From Actinokineospora xionganensis (GTDB lineage: Bacteria; Actinomycetota; Actinomycetes; Mycobacteriales; Pseudonocardiaceae), in NCBI RefSeq assembly GCF_014323725.1, contig NZ_JABVED010000008.1, positions 186,001 to 250,000 on the forward strand: a DNA stretch of 64,000 nucleotides. Reading direction: 5' to 3'. The notes beneath the pieces are model-generated. The model made no database searches, was not told where the DNA came from, and saw only the letters and a program-made list of their open reading frames with translations. This document shows, piece by piece, positions 18,723 to 26,903 of the stretch. Within the stretch, counting starts at the first letter, position 1; the number at the start of each line of letters is the position of its first letter. Made by a program: the position numbers and the translations under genes.

Positions 18723-20570
18723 GTGAAACTCTTCGGCGGGTATCGCGATACAGGGAGTGATCATGCCAAGAGTGGGGAGCCAAGTGTGGGCGTCGAGGCC
18801 TTCGGCATTGCGAAGGAATTCCTGAAGGACCTGCTGACGCAGGTGGACAAAGGAGAGGCGCAGCTCCCGGAGTTCCAACGCGGCTGGGTGTGGCCCGACC
18901 GCAACATCGCCAGCCTCATCGCGTCCATCTCGCTGGGCTACCCGGCGGGAACCGTCATGATGCTCAAGCACGGCGGTGAGGTCAGGTTCAAGACCCGACC
19001 GGTGGAAGGCGCGCAGGGGGAGTCGGGCGTGGCCCCCGACCGGCTGATTCTCGACGGCCAGCAGCGGCTGACCTCGCTGTACCAAGCGGCGTTCCGCGAC
19101 GCCCCGGTGGAGACCCATGATGTCAGGGGCAAGCCCACGCGTGGCTGGTTCTACATCGACATGGAGCGGGCGCTGCTGGACCAGGGCGACCGTGAGGAAG
19201 CCATCCTGTTCGTCCCGGAGAGCAAGATCCGGCTCGACTTCCGCAACAGCCCGGTCCTGGACCTCACCACACCGGAACGGGAGTACTCGGCGAAGATGTT
19301 CCCCTGCACCGCGTTGCTGAACGCGATGCCGTGGATGATGGGGCTGGTCCAGCACTCGGCTGACCCGAGCGAGAACCTCGAGCTGTGGAAGCACTTCTAC
19401 GAAGCCGTGGTCCGGCGGTTCGAGCAGTACCAGCTGCCGGTCATCGAACTCGGCAAGGCGACGCCGCGACAGGCGGTGTGCCAGGTCTTCGAGAAGGTGA
19501 ACACAGGCGGCGTCACGCTGACCGTGTTCGAACTCCTCACTGCGACGTTCGCCGCGGACGACTTCGACCTGCGGCAGGACTGGGTCGACCGCCAGACGCA
19601 GTGGACGGGCGGGAAGTACCCGATCCTCGACGAGGTCGCCAACACCGACTTCCTGCAGGCGGTGACGCTGCTCGCGACCCATGAGCGCCATGTCGCGGCG
19701 GTGAAGGCGGGCCGGGACGAACTGAACGCCCCACGGATCGGCTGCAGGCGCGCCGACATGCTCAACCTGACCCTCGCGGAGTACCACAAGTGGGCGCCGC
19801 AGGTCACCCACGGGCTCAAGGCGGCAGCGCAGTTCCTCCACAGCCAGCACATTTTCGACCAGCGGTTCCTTCCCTACGGCAGCCAGCTGATCCCGCTCGC
19901 CGCGGTCCTCGCCCTGCTCGGCAACCAGGCGGAGACCATTGGGGCACGGCAGAAGCTGTCGCGCTGGTACTGGTCCGGGGTGCTGGGCGAGATGTACGGC
20001 GGCACGACGGAGACCCGTTTCGCCCGCGACCTGCCGGAGTTGATGGCCTGGATCACCGGGCCGGGCGCCGAGCCCCGCACGGTTCAGGAAGCGCAGTTCT
20101 TCTCCTCACGCCTCTGGTCGCTGCGCACTCGGGGATCAGCCGCGTACAAGGGTTTGTACGCCCTGCAGCTCAAGCGGGGGCCGGTCGACTGGTGCACCGG
20201 CTCGGACATGGCGACCGAGAACTACTTCGACAACGCGGTCGACATCCACCACATCTTCCCGAAAGCCTGGTGCGAGCGAGAAGGCCTCGCAGCCGCCCAC
20301 TACAACTCCATCGTGAACAAGACGCCGCTGACGGCCCGCACGAACCGGCTCATCGGCGGGCGGGCGCCCTCGGCCTACCTTCGCAGTCTCGCCAGGAGCG
20401 CCGAGACGACCGCCGACGAGATCGACGCGAATCTCACCTCGCACCTGATCTCACCGCTGACACTGCGCGCGGACGACTTCTGGGAAACGCTGAAAGCACG
20501 CGAAGCGGCACTGCTCGAGCTTGTCGGGATGGCCATGGGCAAGGAAGCGCAGTACGACACCGACTGGTGA
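18723..20570 (+). CDS. GmrSD-like DUF262/DUF1524-type protein (probable modification-dependent nuclease)
   Basis: The 615-residue product joins an N-terminal DUF262 domain to a C-terminal HNH-like region. The DUF262 signature is LILDGQQRLTSLY, with the DGQQR box at 111-115, preceded by LPEFQRGWVW; this box binds or hydrolyses nucleotide in GmrS-type proteins. The C-terminus has IHHIFPKAW (His509-His510) and a following NKTPLTARTNR, the His/Asn arrangement of DUF1524 nucleases. Known relatives (GmrSD, BrxU, SspE) restrict phage DNA, some recognising glycosylated or phosphorothioated DNA. No modification genes are next to it, so a stand-alone type IV role is the simplest inference. A GGTGGAG site precedes the GTG start. 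Confidence 0.85.
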   Translation: MKLFGGYRDTGSDHAKSGEPSVGVEAFGIAKEFLKDLLTQVDKGEAQLPEFQRGWVWPDRNIASLIASISLGYPAGTVMMLKHGGEVRFKTRPVEGAQGESGVAPDRLILDGQQRLTSLYQAAFRDAPVETHDVRGKPTRGWFYIDMERALLDQGDREEAILFVPESKIRLDFRNSPVLDLTTPEREYSAKMFPCTALLNAMPWMMGLVQHSADPSENLELWKHFYEAVVRRFEQYQLPVIELGKATPRQAVCQVFEKVNTGGVTLTVFELLTATFAADDFDLRQDWVDRQTQWTGGKYPILDEVANTDFLQAVTLLATHERHVAAVKAGRDELNAPRIGCRRADMLNLTLAEYHKWAPQVTHGLKAAAQFLHSQHIFDQRFLPYGSQLIPLAAVLALLGNQAETIGARQKLSRWYWSGVLGEMYGGTTETRFARDLPELMAWITGPGAEPRTVQEAQFFSSRLWSLRTRGSAAYKGLYALQLKRGPVDWCTGSDMATENYFDNAVDIHHIFPKAWCEREGLAAAHYNSIVNKTPLTARTNRLIGGRAPSAYLRSLARSAETTADEIDANLTSHLISPLTLRADDFWETLKAREAALLELVGMAMGKEAQYDTDW

Positions 20571-20576
20571 ACGCTG

Positions 20577-22226
20577 CTACTTCCGGTAAAGCTGGTCGAT
20601 CACGTCCTTGTGGCGTTCCTGGATCACCGTCCGGCGGATCTTCAGGGTGGGGGTGAGTTCGCCCGCGACGACGGAGAAGTCGGTTGGGAGGATGGCGAAG
20701 TCGCGGATGCGCTCGGGTGGCGCGTAGTTCTCGTTGGCCGCGGCCAGCAGGTCCCCGATGACCCGGCGGAGTTCCGGGTGGGTCGTGGGGTCGCCGTCGA
20801 CGGCGTTCTCGGTTGCCCAGCGGGTGGTTTCGTCCGGGTCGAGGGTGATCAGGGCGACCGGGTAGGGCCTGCGGTCGCCGATCATGACCGCGTTGGCGAC
20901 CCAGCGGGACTGGCGCAGGTCGTTCTCCAGGTTGGCCGGGGTCAGGTTCTTCCCTCCCGCGGTGATGATGATGTCCTTCTTGCGGCCGGTGATGAACAGG
21001 TAGCCGTCGTCGTCGACGCGGCCGAGGTCGCCGGTGTGCAGCCAGCCGTCGATGAGGGTTTGGGCGGTGGCCTCGGGGTCGTGGTGGTAGCCGGGGAAGA
21101 CGTTGACGCCCGCGACCAGGATCTCGCCGTCGTCGGCTATGCGGACGGTGACGCCGGGCAGGGGCTTGCCGACGCTGCCGTAGCGGACCTCGCCTGGGGA
21201 GTTGGCCGATACCAGGGCGGTGGACTCGGTCATGCCGTAGGCCTCGTAGATCGGGATTCCGCTGCCCGCGAAGAACTCCAGGATCTCCGGGGCGATCGGC
21301 GCCGCGCCGGTGAGGGCCTCGCGGACGCGACCCCCCAGTGCGGCGCGCACCAGCTGTTGGGCCTGTTCGGTGGTGGTGCCCGCACGCTCGATCTCCGCGC
21401 GCACCATGCCGTAGGCCTTCTCGAACAGGCGCGGCACCGACGGCAGGTGCGTGGGCTGGACTTCCATCAACTCGGCGACGACCGCGCTGATGTCGCCGCC
21501 GAAGTACACCAGGGTGGCGCCGCATTCGAAGGTGGTGAGCTGCACCATCCGGGCGAACAGGTGCGCCAGCGGCAGGTACAGGTAGATCGTGTCGCCTTCG
21601 GTGAGGGTGGTCCGCTGCTCGATCGCGTCGAGTGCGGCGCGCCAGTTGCGGTGGGTGAGCACGCAGCCCTTCGGGGGACCGGTGGTGCCGGAGGTGTAGA
21701 CGATGGTGTTGGCCGTATCCGGGTCCACCTCCACCTGGCCGGCAGTGCCGCCGCTGGTGATCACCTCGTCCAAAGTAGACACACCAGGCCGCTCGACTAC
21801 GTCGATCACGATGACCGTGCGCAGCAGCGGCAGCCGCGCGCGCACGGCGTCGATCCGGTCGAGGTGCTCGGCCTGCTCGCAGATCACCGTCGTGGCGCCG
21901 GAGTCGCCGATGACCCAGGCGCACTCCTCGGCGGAGTTGGTGGGATAAACCGGGACCGACACCGCGCCGAGTGACGCGATCGCCAGGTCGCAGACCGTCC
22001 ACTCGGGACGGGTCTCGGCAAGGAGCGCGACCCGGTCCCCCTTGACCACTCCTTGAGCGGCGAGCCCGGCGGCGACCGCGTGGACTTCCGCGGCCAGTTC
22101 GGCGTAGGTCCGCTCGACCCACTGGCCTGCCGCCCGGTATCGCAGCGCGGGCAGCGGGCCGTAGGTGGCCCCAGCCCACTCGGCGAGACCCGCGAGGCTG
22201 GCGGGACGGGTGTCGGTGTCCGGCAT
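20577..22226 (-). CDS. Long-chain fatty-acid-CoA ligase (FadD15-like AMP-binding enzyme)
   Basis: ATG 22224-22226, eight bases after AAGGAG, gives 549 residues; the open frame extends upstream but without family similarity. The adenylation P-loop is YTSGTTGPPKG (177-187), a later motif is YEAYGMTES, and LHTGDLGRVDDDGYLFITGR is the hinge region, followed by KKDIIITAGGKNLTP with the lysines typical of FadD15-type synthetases. It activates fatty acids as acyl-AMP and then acyl-CoA in the cytoplasm. It converges with the GmrSD-like gene with only six bases between stops, and lies just downstream of the lipase gene on the same strand, so lipid released by the lipase could be activated here. Confidence 0.93.
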   Translation of the reverse strand: MPDTDTRPASLAGLAEWAGATYGPLPALRYRAAGQWVERTYAELAAEVHAVAAGLAAQGVVKGDRVALLAETRPEWTVCDLAIASLGAVSVPVYPTNSAEECAWVIGDSGATTVICEQAEHLDRIDAVRARLPLLRTVIVIDVVERPGVSTLDEVITSGGTAGQVEVDPDTANTIVYTSGTTGPPKGCVLTHRNWRAALDAIEQRTTLTEGDTIYLYLPLAHLFARMVQLTTFECGATLVYFGGDISAVVAELMEVQPTHLPSVPRLFEKAYGMVRAEIERAGTTTEQAQQLVRAALGGRVREALTGAAPIAPEILEFFAGSGIPIYEAYGMTESTALVSANSPGEVRYGSVGKPLPGVTVRIADDGEILVAGVNVFPGYHHDPEATAQTLIDGWLHTGDLGRVDDDGYLFITGRKKDIIITAGGKNLTPANLENDLRQSRWVANAVMIGDRRPYPVALITLDPDETTRWATENAVDGDPTTHPELRRVIGDLLAAANENYAPPERIRDFAILPTDFSVVAGELTPTLKIRRTVIQERHKDVIDQLYRK

Positions 22227-22315
22227 GTGCGCACTCCTTGAGTCTGATGTAAACGAGGGCGCCGCGGTGGTGGACGCCCAGCACACCCACCACCGCGGCC
22301 ACCGCCCCCCGGGAA

Positions 22316-23533
22316 CTAGCAGGACGACGTGGTTGCCTTGCCACCGAAACGGTCGCCGAGCCAGTTGAGGGCGTTGGTTCCCCACGCCGAGATCGCGACG
22401 ATGTGGCCCGCCAGCGGCAGTGGCGTCCACTGCAGGTCCGCGCCCAGCGCGCAGTAGCGGTCACGGAGCTTCTTGGCGCCCGCGTAGGGAATGAGCTCGT
22501 CGACGGTGCCGTGGTAGAGGTAGACCGGCGCGGTGGGCTTCACCGTGCCGAGCTTGTTCTCCACCAGCCGCGCCTGCCAAGCCGGGTTGCTGATCAGGTC
22601 AGGTGTCGTGGTGAGGTCGTTGAGCCGGGTGAACGGCGCGGCGAGCGCCAACTGCGCGACACACGAGTCGCGCACCTTCTCCGTGACGTCCTTGCCACGT
22701 TGGTTCAGGTGCTCGGCGAAGGGCAGTTCGGGGTAGGCGGTGGAGTACCCGATGGCCGCGGCGACGACCAGACCGGATCCCGGCCCACCGTTGTTGAACG
22801 CGGCGACCTCGTTGAGGTCCGACGGCACGCCGCCCTCCGCGATCCCGACCAGGTTCAACTCAGGCGCGTAGGTGGCCTGCAACTCTCCGGCCCACGCCGC
22901 CGCCTGGCCGCCCTGCGAGTAGCCGAAGGCTCCGATCGGGGCGCTCGGCGACAGCCGCGCCTCCGGCAGCCGGGTCGCGGCCCGGGCGGTGTCGAGCAGT
23001 GCGCGCCCTTCGGACTGACCCACCGCGTAGGTGTGGGTGCCCGGCGTGCCAAGGCCTTCGTAGTCGGTGACCGCGACCGCCCAGCCCTTGAACAGCGCTT
23101 GGGCCAGGAACGCGATCTCGACCTCGGTGCCCTTACGCAGGTGGTACGACGGCGCACATTCGTCGGCCATGCCCTGGGTGCCCATGGCGTAGGCGATCAG
23201 CGGACGCGGCCCGGCGCCGGTCCAGGCCGTCGGCGGCACCAGCACGGTGGCCGAGACCGCGTTGGGCGTGCCGGTGGCCGACGTCGAACGGTGCAGCACC
23301 TGGTACGCCTTCACCGGCGCCGGGAGGATGCGGAACGGCTCGGGGTGCCAGTCCACCTTCCGGCTGCGGATCACATCGCCCGGCGCACCCGCCGGGAGCG
23401 GCTTGGGGGCGGTGTAGAAGGGGTCCTGCGACGGGACGGGCAGCTCTTCGGCGGCGTGCACGACGGGGGCGAGACCGCCTGCCAACAACGTGAGCGAGGC
23501 GAGGGCGGAGAGCAGAACTGTTCGGCGGGCCAT
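22316..23533 (-). CDS. Secreted lipase (LIP family, triacylglycerol lipase type)
   Basis: ATG 23531-23533 behind GGAGG gives 405 residues. A signal peptide ends at about residue 28 (VVHAAEE). The catalytic serine is Ser206 in GYSQGG; the acid is in YHGTVDELIP and the histidine in LAGHIVA near the C-terminus, all typical of the LIP family (Pfam Secretory lipase) known from actinomycetes and Candida. It is expected to hydrolyse acyl glycerols or esters outside the cell. A TetR-type gene is divergently transcribed 106 bp away, and the acyl-CoA ligase lies 89 bp downstream on the same strand, suggesting joint control of lipid use. Confidence 0.92.
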   Translation of the reverse strand: MARRTVLLSALASLTLLAGGLAPVVHAAEELPVPSQDPFYTAPKPLPAGAPGDVIRSRKVDWHPEPFRILPAPVKAYQVLHRSTSATGTPNAVSATVLVPPTAWTGAGPRPLIAYAMGTQGMADECAPSYHLRKGTEVEIAFLAQALFKGWAVAVTDYEGLGTPGTHTYAVGQSEGRALLDTARAATRLPEARLSPSAPIGAFGYSQGGQAAAWAGELQATYAPELNLVGIAEGGVPSDLNEVAAFNNGGPGSGLVVAAAIGYSTAYPELPFAEHLNQRGKDVTEKVRDSCVAQLALAAPFTRLNDLTTTPDLISNPAWQARLVENKLGTVKPTAPVYLYHGTVDELIPYAGAKKLRDRYCALGADLQWTPLPLAGHIVAISAWGTNALNWLGDRFGGKATTSSC

Positions 23534-23539
23534 GGTGCC

Positions 23540-23568
23540 TCCGGAAAGTGGAAAGCTTGATTTCCGGA
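23540..23568. promoter_or_regulatory. Possible TetR operator: TCCGGAAA-N13-TTTCCGGA
   Basis: Eight-base perfect inverted arms (23540-23547 and 23561-23568) are separated by 13 bases. They lie immediately upstream of the lipase start and overlap its ribosome site. The spot is within the 106-bp divergent promoter shared with a TetR gene, which is where such regulators bind. The long spacer and overlap with the leader make an mRNA hairpin an alternative. Confidence 0.45.
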
Positions 23569-23639
23569 ATGTAGAACCGGCCGAGTACAGTGACAACCCC
23601 GATTACCACTTTGTGTCGTCTGAATGAACGGAAGCCCGC

Positions 23640-24269
23640 ATGACCCGGACCAAACGCGCCTACGCGGGCATCGAGGGCGGGCAGCGCCGGGCCGAGCGCC
23701 GCGAGCGGCTGTTGCTGGCCGCACTGGAGCTGTTCACCTCCCGCGGCTACCAGCAGACCAAGATCGTCGACCTGTGCACCATGGCCGGGGTGTCCACCCG
23801 CAACTTTTACGAGGAGTTCCAGGCCAAGGAGCAGCTACTGCTGGCGTTGCACCGCCGAATCAACGCCGAAGCCCTCCGCCGGGTCACCGCCGTCCTCGAC
23901 ACCATCACCGACGCCGACGTGGTCACCCGTGTCCGCACCCTCCTCGACACCTTCGTCGCCAGCGTCACGGCCGACCCCAGGCTGCCCAAGCTCGCCTACG
24001 TCGAGGCCGTCGGTGTGAGCGTGGACATGGAGCGCCAACACCGCGAGTGGCTGACCCACTGGGCGAAGTTCATCGAAGCCGAGGCCCGACACGCGGCCGA
24101 CCAGGGCGTCGCCCCCGCCCGCGACTACCGCCTCACCGCCATCGCCCTGGTCGGCGCCATCACCGGCCTGCTCCGCGAATGGCAGGCCCACACCCCACCA
24201 CTGGCGGCGGACGAGATCGCCACCGAGATCAGGGGCCTGATGCTCGCAGCCATCACCCGACCGGCGTGA
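23640..24269 (+). CDS. TetR-family transcriptional regulator
   Basis: The 209-residue protein has an N-terminal helix-turn-helix domain (about residues 18-65) with LLLAALELFTSRGYQQTKI and VSTRNFYEEFQAKEQLL, the standard TetR pattern. The C-terminal ligand domain is divergent. It is transcribed away from the secreted lipase gene and likely controls it and itself; the inducer may be a fatty acid or acyl-CoA, inferred only from the neighbours. Its N-terminal half resembles that of the other lipase-linked TetR at 45287-45955. Confidence 0.93.
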   Translation: MTRTKRAYAGIEGGQRRAERRERLLLAALELFTSRGYQQTKIVDLCTMAGVSTRNFYEEFQAKEQLLLALHRRINAEALRRVTAVLDTITDADVVTRVRTLLDTFVASVTADPRLPKLAYVEAVGVSVDMERQHREWLTHWAKFIEAEARHAADQGVAPARDYRLTAIALVGAITGLLREWQAHTPPLAADEIATEIRGLMLAAITRPA

Positions 24270-24307
24270 GCAGCGGGGGCCGTACTCTGCCCGGATGAGG
24301 TCATCCC

Positions 24308-25018
24308 GTGGGTAAGAGCTTCCAGGAACTGGACTGGCGCCAGACGCCGCTCGGCGAGCTGATGCTGCGCAGGCGGTGGGACCGCACGTTCGAGAAGGAC
24401 GTCTTCGAGATCAAACTCAATGACGAGTTCCTGATGTCGAGCCTATTCACCGTCGCCGAGGAGGAAGTCGCCCGACACGCGCTCGCGGAGCTCAGCGGCA
24501 CAGACTTCGACGTGGCCGTCGGCGGTCTCGGGCTCGGCTACACGGCACTGACGGTGTTGGAAGACCCACGGGTGCGATCGCTGGCGGTGATCGACGCACT
24601 CGGCGAGGTGATCGAGTGGCATGAGCGAGGACTGATCCCGGCAGGCACCACCCTGACCGCCGACTCACGGTGCACGTTGATACACGGCGACTTCTTCGCG
24701 ATGGCGCGAGCCCCGGAAGGGTCCGCTTTGGACGGAAGGTTTGACGCGATCATCGTGGACATCGATCACTCGCCCCGGCACCTCCTGCACCCTGGCAACG
24801 CGGATTTCTATGAGCCGGAGGGAATCCGAAGGCTGGCAGGGCACCTACGACCGGGAGGAGTCTTCAGCCTGTGGTCGAACGACCCACCGGACACCGAATA
24901 CACCACAGCACTGGAACTGAGCTTCGCCAACGTCAAAGCGGAGATCATAAGTTTCGCGAACCCGTTGCAGGAACGGGAAGCCACCGCCACTGTCTACGTG
25001 GCGACGACCGCCGAATAG
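24308..25018 (+). CDS. Spermidine synthase-like methyltransferase-fold protein
   Basis: The 236-residue product begins with WRQTPLGELMLRRRWD and contains AVGGLGLGYTALTVLEDPRVRS, a glycine-rich Rossmann loop as in spermidine synthases, then an acidic strand end (VIDALGEVIEWHE) and IIVDIDHSPRHLLHP in the active-site area. Actinobacterial proteins of this kind are annotated as spermidine synthase-like, but many lack proof of aminopropyl transfer, so the reaction is uncertain. The GTG start at 24308 is 38 bp after the TetR stop. Codon use shifts toward A-ending codons, unlike the flanking genes. Confidence 0.75.
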   Translation: MGKSFQELDWRQTPLGELMLRRRWDRTFEKDVFEIKLNDEFLMSSLFTVAEEEVARHALAELSGTDFDVAVGGLGLGYTALTVLEDPRVRSLAVIDALGEVIEWHERGLIPAGTTLTADSRCTLIHGDFFAMARAPEGSALDGRFDAIIVDIDHSPRHLLHPGNADFYEPEGIRRLAGHLRPGGVFSLWSNDPPDTEYTTALELSFANVKAEIISFANPLQEREATATVYVATTAE

Positions 25019-25058
25019 GCCCGAACCCACCCGAACGCAACGGGCCAGCACCAACTGC

Positions 25059-25191
25059 CTGTTTGGGTGGTTCGCCTTGATTTGGGCTGAAATGGGCCTA
25101 GACTTTCACGGCGCGGGGCAGTTTCCCTATCCTGCCCGCTTTATCCGCGCAGGCCCATTTCCGGGTCCCCCAAATCAAAGCGAACAAACAG
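25059..25191. repeat. 133-bp nested inverted repeat between convergent genes
   Basis: Left-arm blocks CTGTTTG, TTCGC, TTGATTTGGG and GAAATGGGCCT recur in inverted order on the right as AGGCCCATTTC, CCCAAATCAA, GCGAA and CAAACAG, with short unpaired insertions. An inner hairpin (GCGGGGCA / TGCCCGC) sits at the centre. The element fills the gap between the converging spermidine-synthase-like gene and the cassette ending at 25202. It is AT-richer than its surroundings. It may be a bidirectional terminator or a mobile palindromic repeat; sequence is not shared with the element at 9919-10018. Confidence 0.8.
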
Positions 25192-25201
25192 ACACCCGCG
25201 A

Positions 25202-25861
25202 TCAGCCGCCCGGCCGACCCGCAGGCCCACTGCCGGCCGCACCACCGGCGGCACCCGAGCCGGCAGCACCGCCACCGGAAGCACCCTCAGAAGCCGCCAT
25301 CGTGGAATTCAAATCAGCCCGCATCGACTCGAGCGCCGTCTGAAACGCCTTGCAGATAGCGATGATCGCGCTCACCGCCTGATGAACGGCTTCCTCCGCC
25401 GCGGCGCTCTCCCCGCTCACGTCATCCCAGAACCCGCCGTCCAGCACCACCGAGACAGCCGGGTCGTTGCTCTGCGCGATCTCAAGAATCTGCCCGCCCG
25501 ACTCGTGGGCCAGCTTGTCCATCGACTCGCCGATTTCCCGCACCTTGTCGGACAAGAGGAGCAGCCGCTGCCTTTCCGCCTGCAGCTCCGCGAGTTCCTT
25601 GTCCGCCTGCTGCTGCGCCGCGTCCGACGACTCGCCCGACGAACTCTCGGCGTGCTGCGACTGGGCCGCCGAGTGTTCCTCGATCGCCTTGTCGAGCGCC
25701 TTCACCGCCTTGTCGATCTGCTCGACATAGGCGTAGATCGCCTCGGGCTGGTAATCGATCTGGCGGATCGCGTCGACCGGGTCCGGTGCGCCGATCTTGG
25801 CGGCCGCCGAGGCGAGCCGGGTGCAGCCCTGCATCGCCTGCTGAATAGCCGGGTGGCTCAC
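25202..25861 (-). CDS. Coiled-coil protein, probably type VII secretion-associated, 219 aa
   Basis: The product is largely helical: residues 1-75 and 85-190 form long amphipathic helices rich in Ala, Gln and Glu, with LAELQAERQRLLLLSDKVRE as a clear coiled-coil stretch. The C-terminal ~25 residues are a Gly/Ala/Ser-rich disordered tail. It has no signal peptide or membrane segment. WxG is absent, though GGFWDDV occurs near residue 143. The GTG start overlaps the preceding gene by GTGA. The context, with an EspC-like target and a YbaB-like protein, points to export by, or interaction with, an ESX system encoded elsewhere; this is inferred. Confidence 0.6.
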   Translation of the reverse strand: MSHPAIQQAMQGCTRLASAAAKIGAPDPVDAIRQIDYQPEAIYAYVEQIDKAVKALDKAIEEHSAAQSQHAESSSGESSDAAQQQADKELAELQAERQRLLLLSDKVREIGESMDKLAHESGGQILEIAQSNDPAVSVVLDGGFWDDVSGESAAAEEAVHQAVSAIIAICKAFQTALESMRADLNSTMAASEGASGGGAAGSGAAGGAAGSGPAGRPGG

Positions 25862-26181
25862 AGACCCTCTCCTGACCGTTCGACGTCCTGCGTGTTGTCC
25901 GACTCGGCGCGGTCGAACGCGTCGGCGTTGGCCTCGATGCCGCCCGCGAGTTCGCCCAGACCGGTCTGGCGCCTGCTGACGCTTTCGCGGCGGCGGCCCA
26001 TGATGTTGTCCAGGTCGGCCGCGAGCATCGGTCCCGGCCCCGAGATGCCGAAGGTGCCCTCAGGCACCGTGGCCGAGTCCAACTCGCCCCGCGCGGTGCC
26101 GACGCGCTCGCCCGCGCTCCGAAACCCCTTGGCGGACCCGCGCATTCCGGTCGTATCGGCCCGGAATCCCGTTCCAGTCAT
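25858..26181 (-). CDS. Type VII secretion target-like small protein (EspC/WXG100-like)
   Basis: The 107-residue product (ATG 26181; GTG 26184 is also possible) is a helical hairpin-like protein: a first Gly/Arg-rich helix, a glycine-proline turn at GISGPGPML, and a second helix containing MGRRRESVSRRQTGLGELA. Length and layout match ESX-secreted EspC-type targets of actinomycetes, although the classical WxG and YxxxD/E signals are not evident. It sits between a YbaB-like gene and a coiled-coil gene on one transcript. Confidence 0.6.
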   Translation of the reverse strand: MTGTGFRADTTGMRGSAKGFRSAGERVGTARGELDSATVPEGTFGISGPGPMLAADLDNIMGRRRESVSRRQTGLGELAGGIEANADAFDRAESDNTQDVERSGEGL

Positions 26182-26193
26182 CACTTCCCCCTT

Positions 26194-26496
26194 CTACTTC
26201 GTTCCCAGGTAGTACGAACGCCGTTCGGCCACCAGCGCGCGGGCGTTGCGCTGCGCGGCCGCGGCGGCCTGCAACACCGCGTTGGCCAGCACAGCCGGGT
26301 CGACCCGACTCACCAGCGAGGCGTTCACCGCGACCTCGACCACATTCGCCGAGGTGTCCACGCCGACCTCGACCAAATCGCCCGCGTCCCGGCCGTGGAC
26401 GATCCGCTCGGCCAGATCCCGTTTGAGCGCCAGCCTGGCCTGGTCGAGCCGTTCGGCCTTCGCGGCCATCTCCTCCAGCGAGGGCAGATCACTCAT
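26194..26496 (-). CDS. YbaB/EbfC-like nucleoid-associated protein
   Basis: The 100-residue protein shows the YbaB layout: an N-terminal helix, a central beta-sheet region with VEVGVDTSANVVEVAVNASL, and a C-terminal helix with VLANAVLQAAAAAQRNA. YbaB proteins dimerise and bind DNA, and in actinomycetes divergent copies are frequently found next to type VII secretion substrates. This copy is shorter and more divergent than the housekeeping ybaB beside recR. It is the first gene of a three-gene minus-strand cassette. Confidence 0.75.
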   Translation of the reverse strand: MSDLPSLEEMAAKAERLDQARLALKRDLAERIVHGRDAGDLVEVGVDTSANVVEVAVNASLVSRVDPAVLANAVLQAAAAAQRNARALVAERRSYYLGTK

Positions 26497-26585
26497 CAGT
26501 CCCCAGATCGGTTTCGCGGTTCTGACACTTTCCGACGGAGATCATCGGCACGGGGTTCCATCTTGCCTAACGTATTCTGTGTTTC

Positions 26586-26798
26586 GTGAACCCCTCGGCG
26601 AACGGCTACTGGGTGCGGGCCCGCGCGGGCGACCAGCCGCCCCGCCTGCCGTCGCCGAGCACGGTCGAGCCGACATGGGTGCGGGCGACCACGAACGCCC
26701 CGGCCGTCGCCCGTCCACGCGTGATCCGCGAGGACGAGCCCGAGGTGCCCCGAACCTGGCTGGTCGACTCCTTCGACCTCCCGTCGCCGCGTCGGTGA
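26586..26798 (+). CDS. Hypothetical protein, 70 aa
   Basis: A GTG-initiated frame is divergent from the YbaB-like gene across about 90 bp. The product is Pro/Arg/Thr-rich with two tryptophans, no membrane segment and no cysteine. It is probably partly disordered. Its position opposite the type VII-like cassette may mean joint regulation. No family was recognised, and a chance GC-rich frame cannot be fully excluded. Confidence 0.45.
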   Translation: MNPSANGYWVRARAGDQPPRLPSPSTVEPTWVRATTNAPAVARPRVIREDEPEVPRTWLVDSFDLPSPRR

Positions 26799-26903
26799 CC
26801 GCGTGGCCGAAAGCCGCGACACGCCTCGGCCGGACGCGCTCGGGTTAGCATCAACCGAACGTTGATCGCAGAGTTTTCGCTGGTAGATCATCTGGGAGCA
26901 CGT

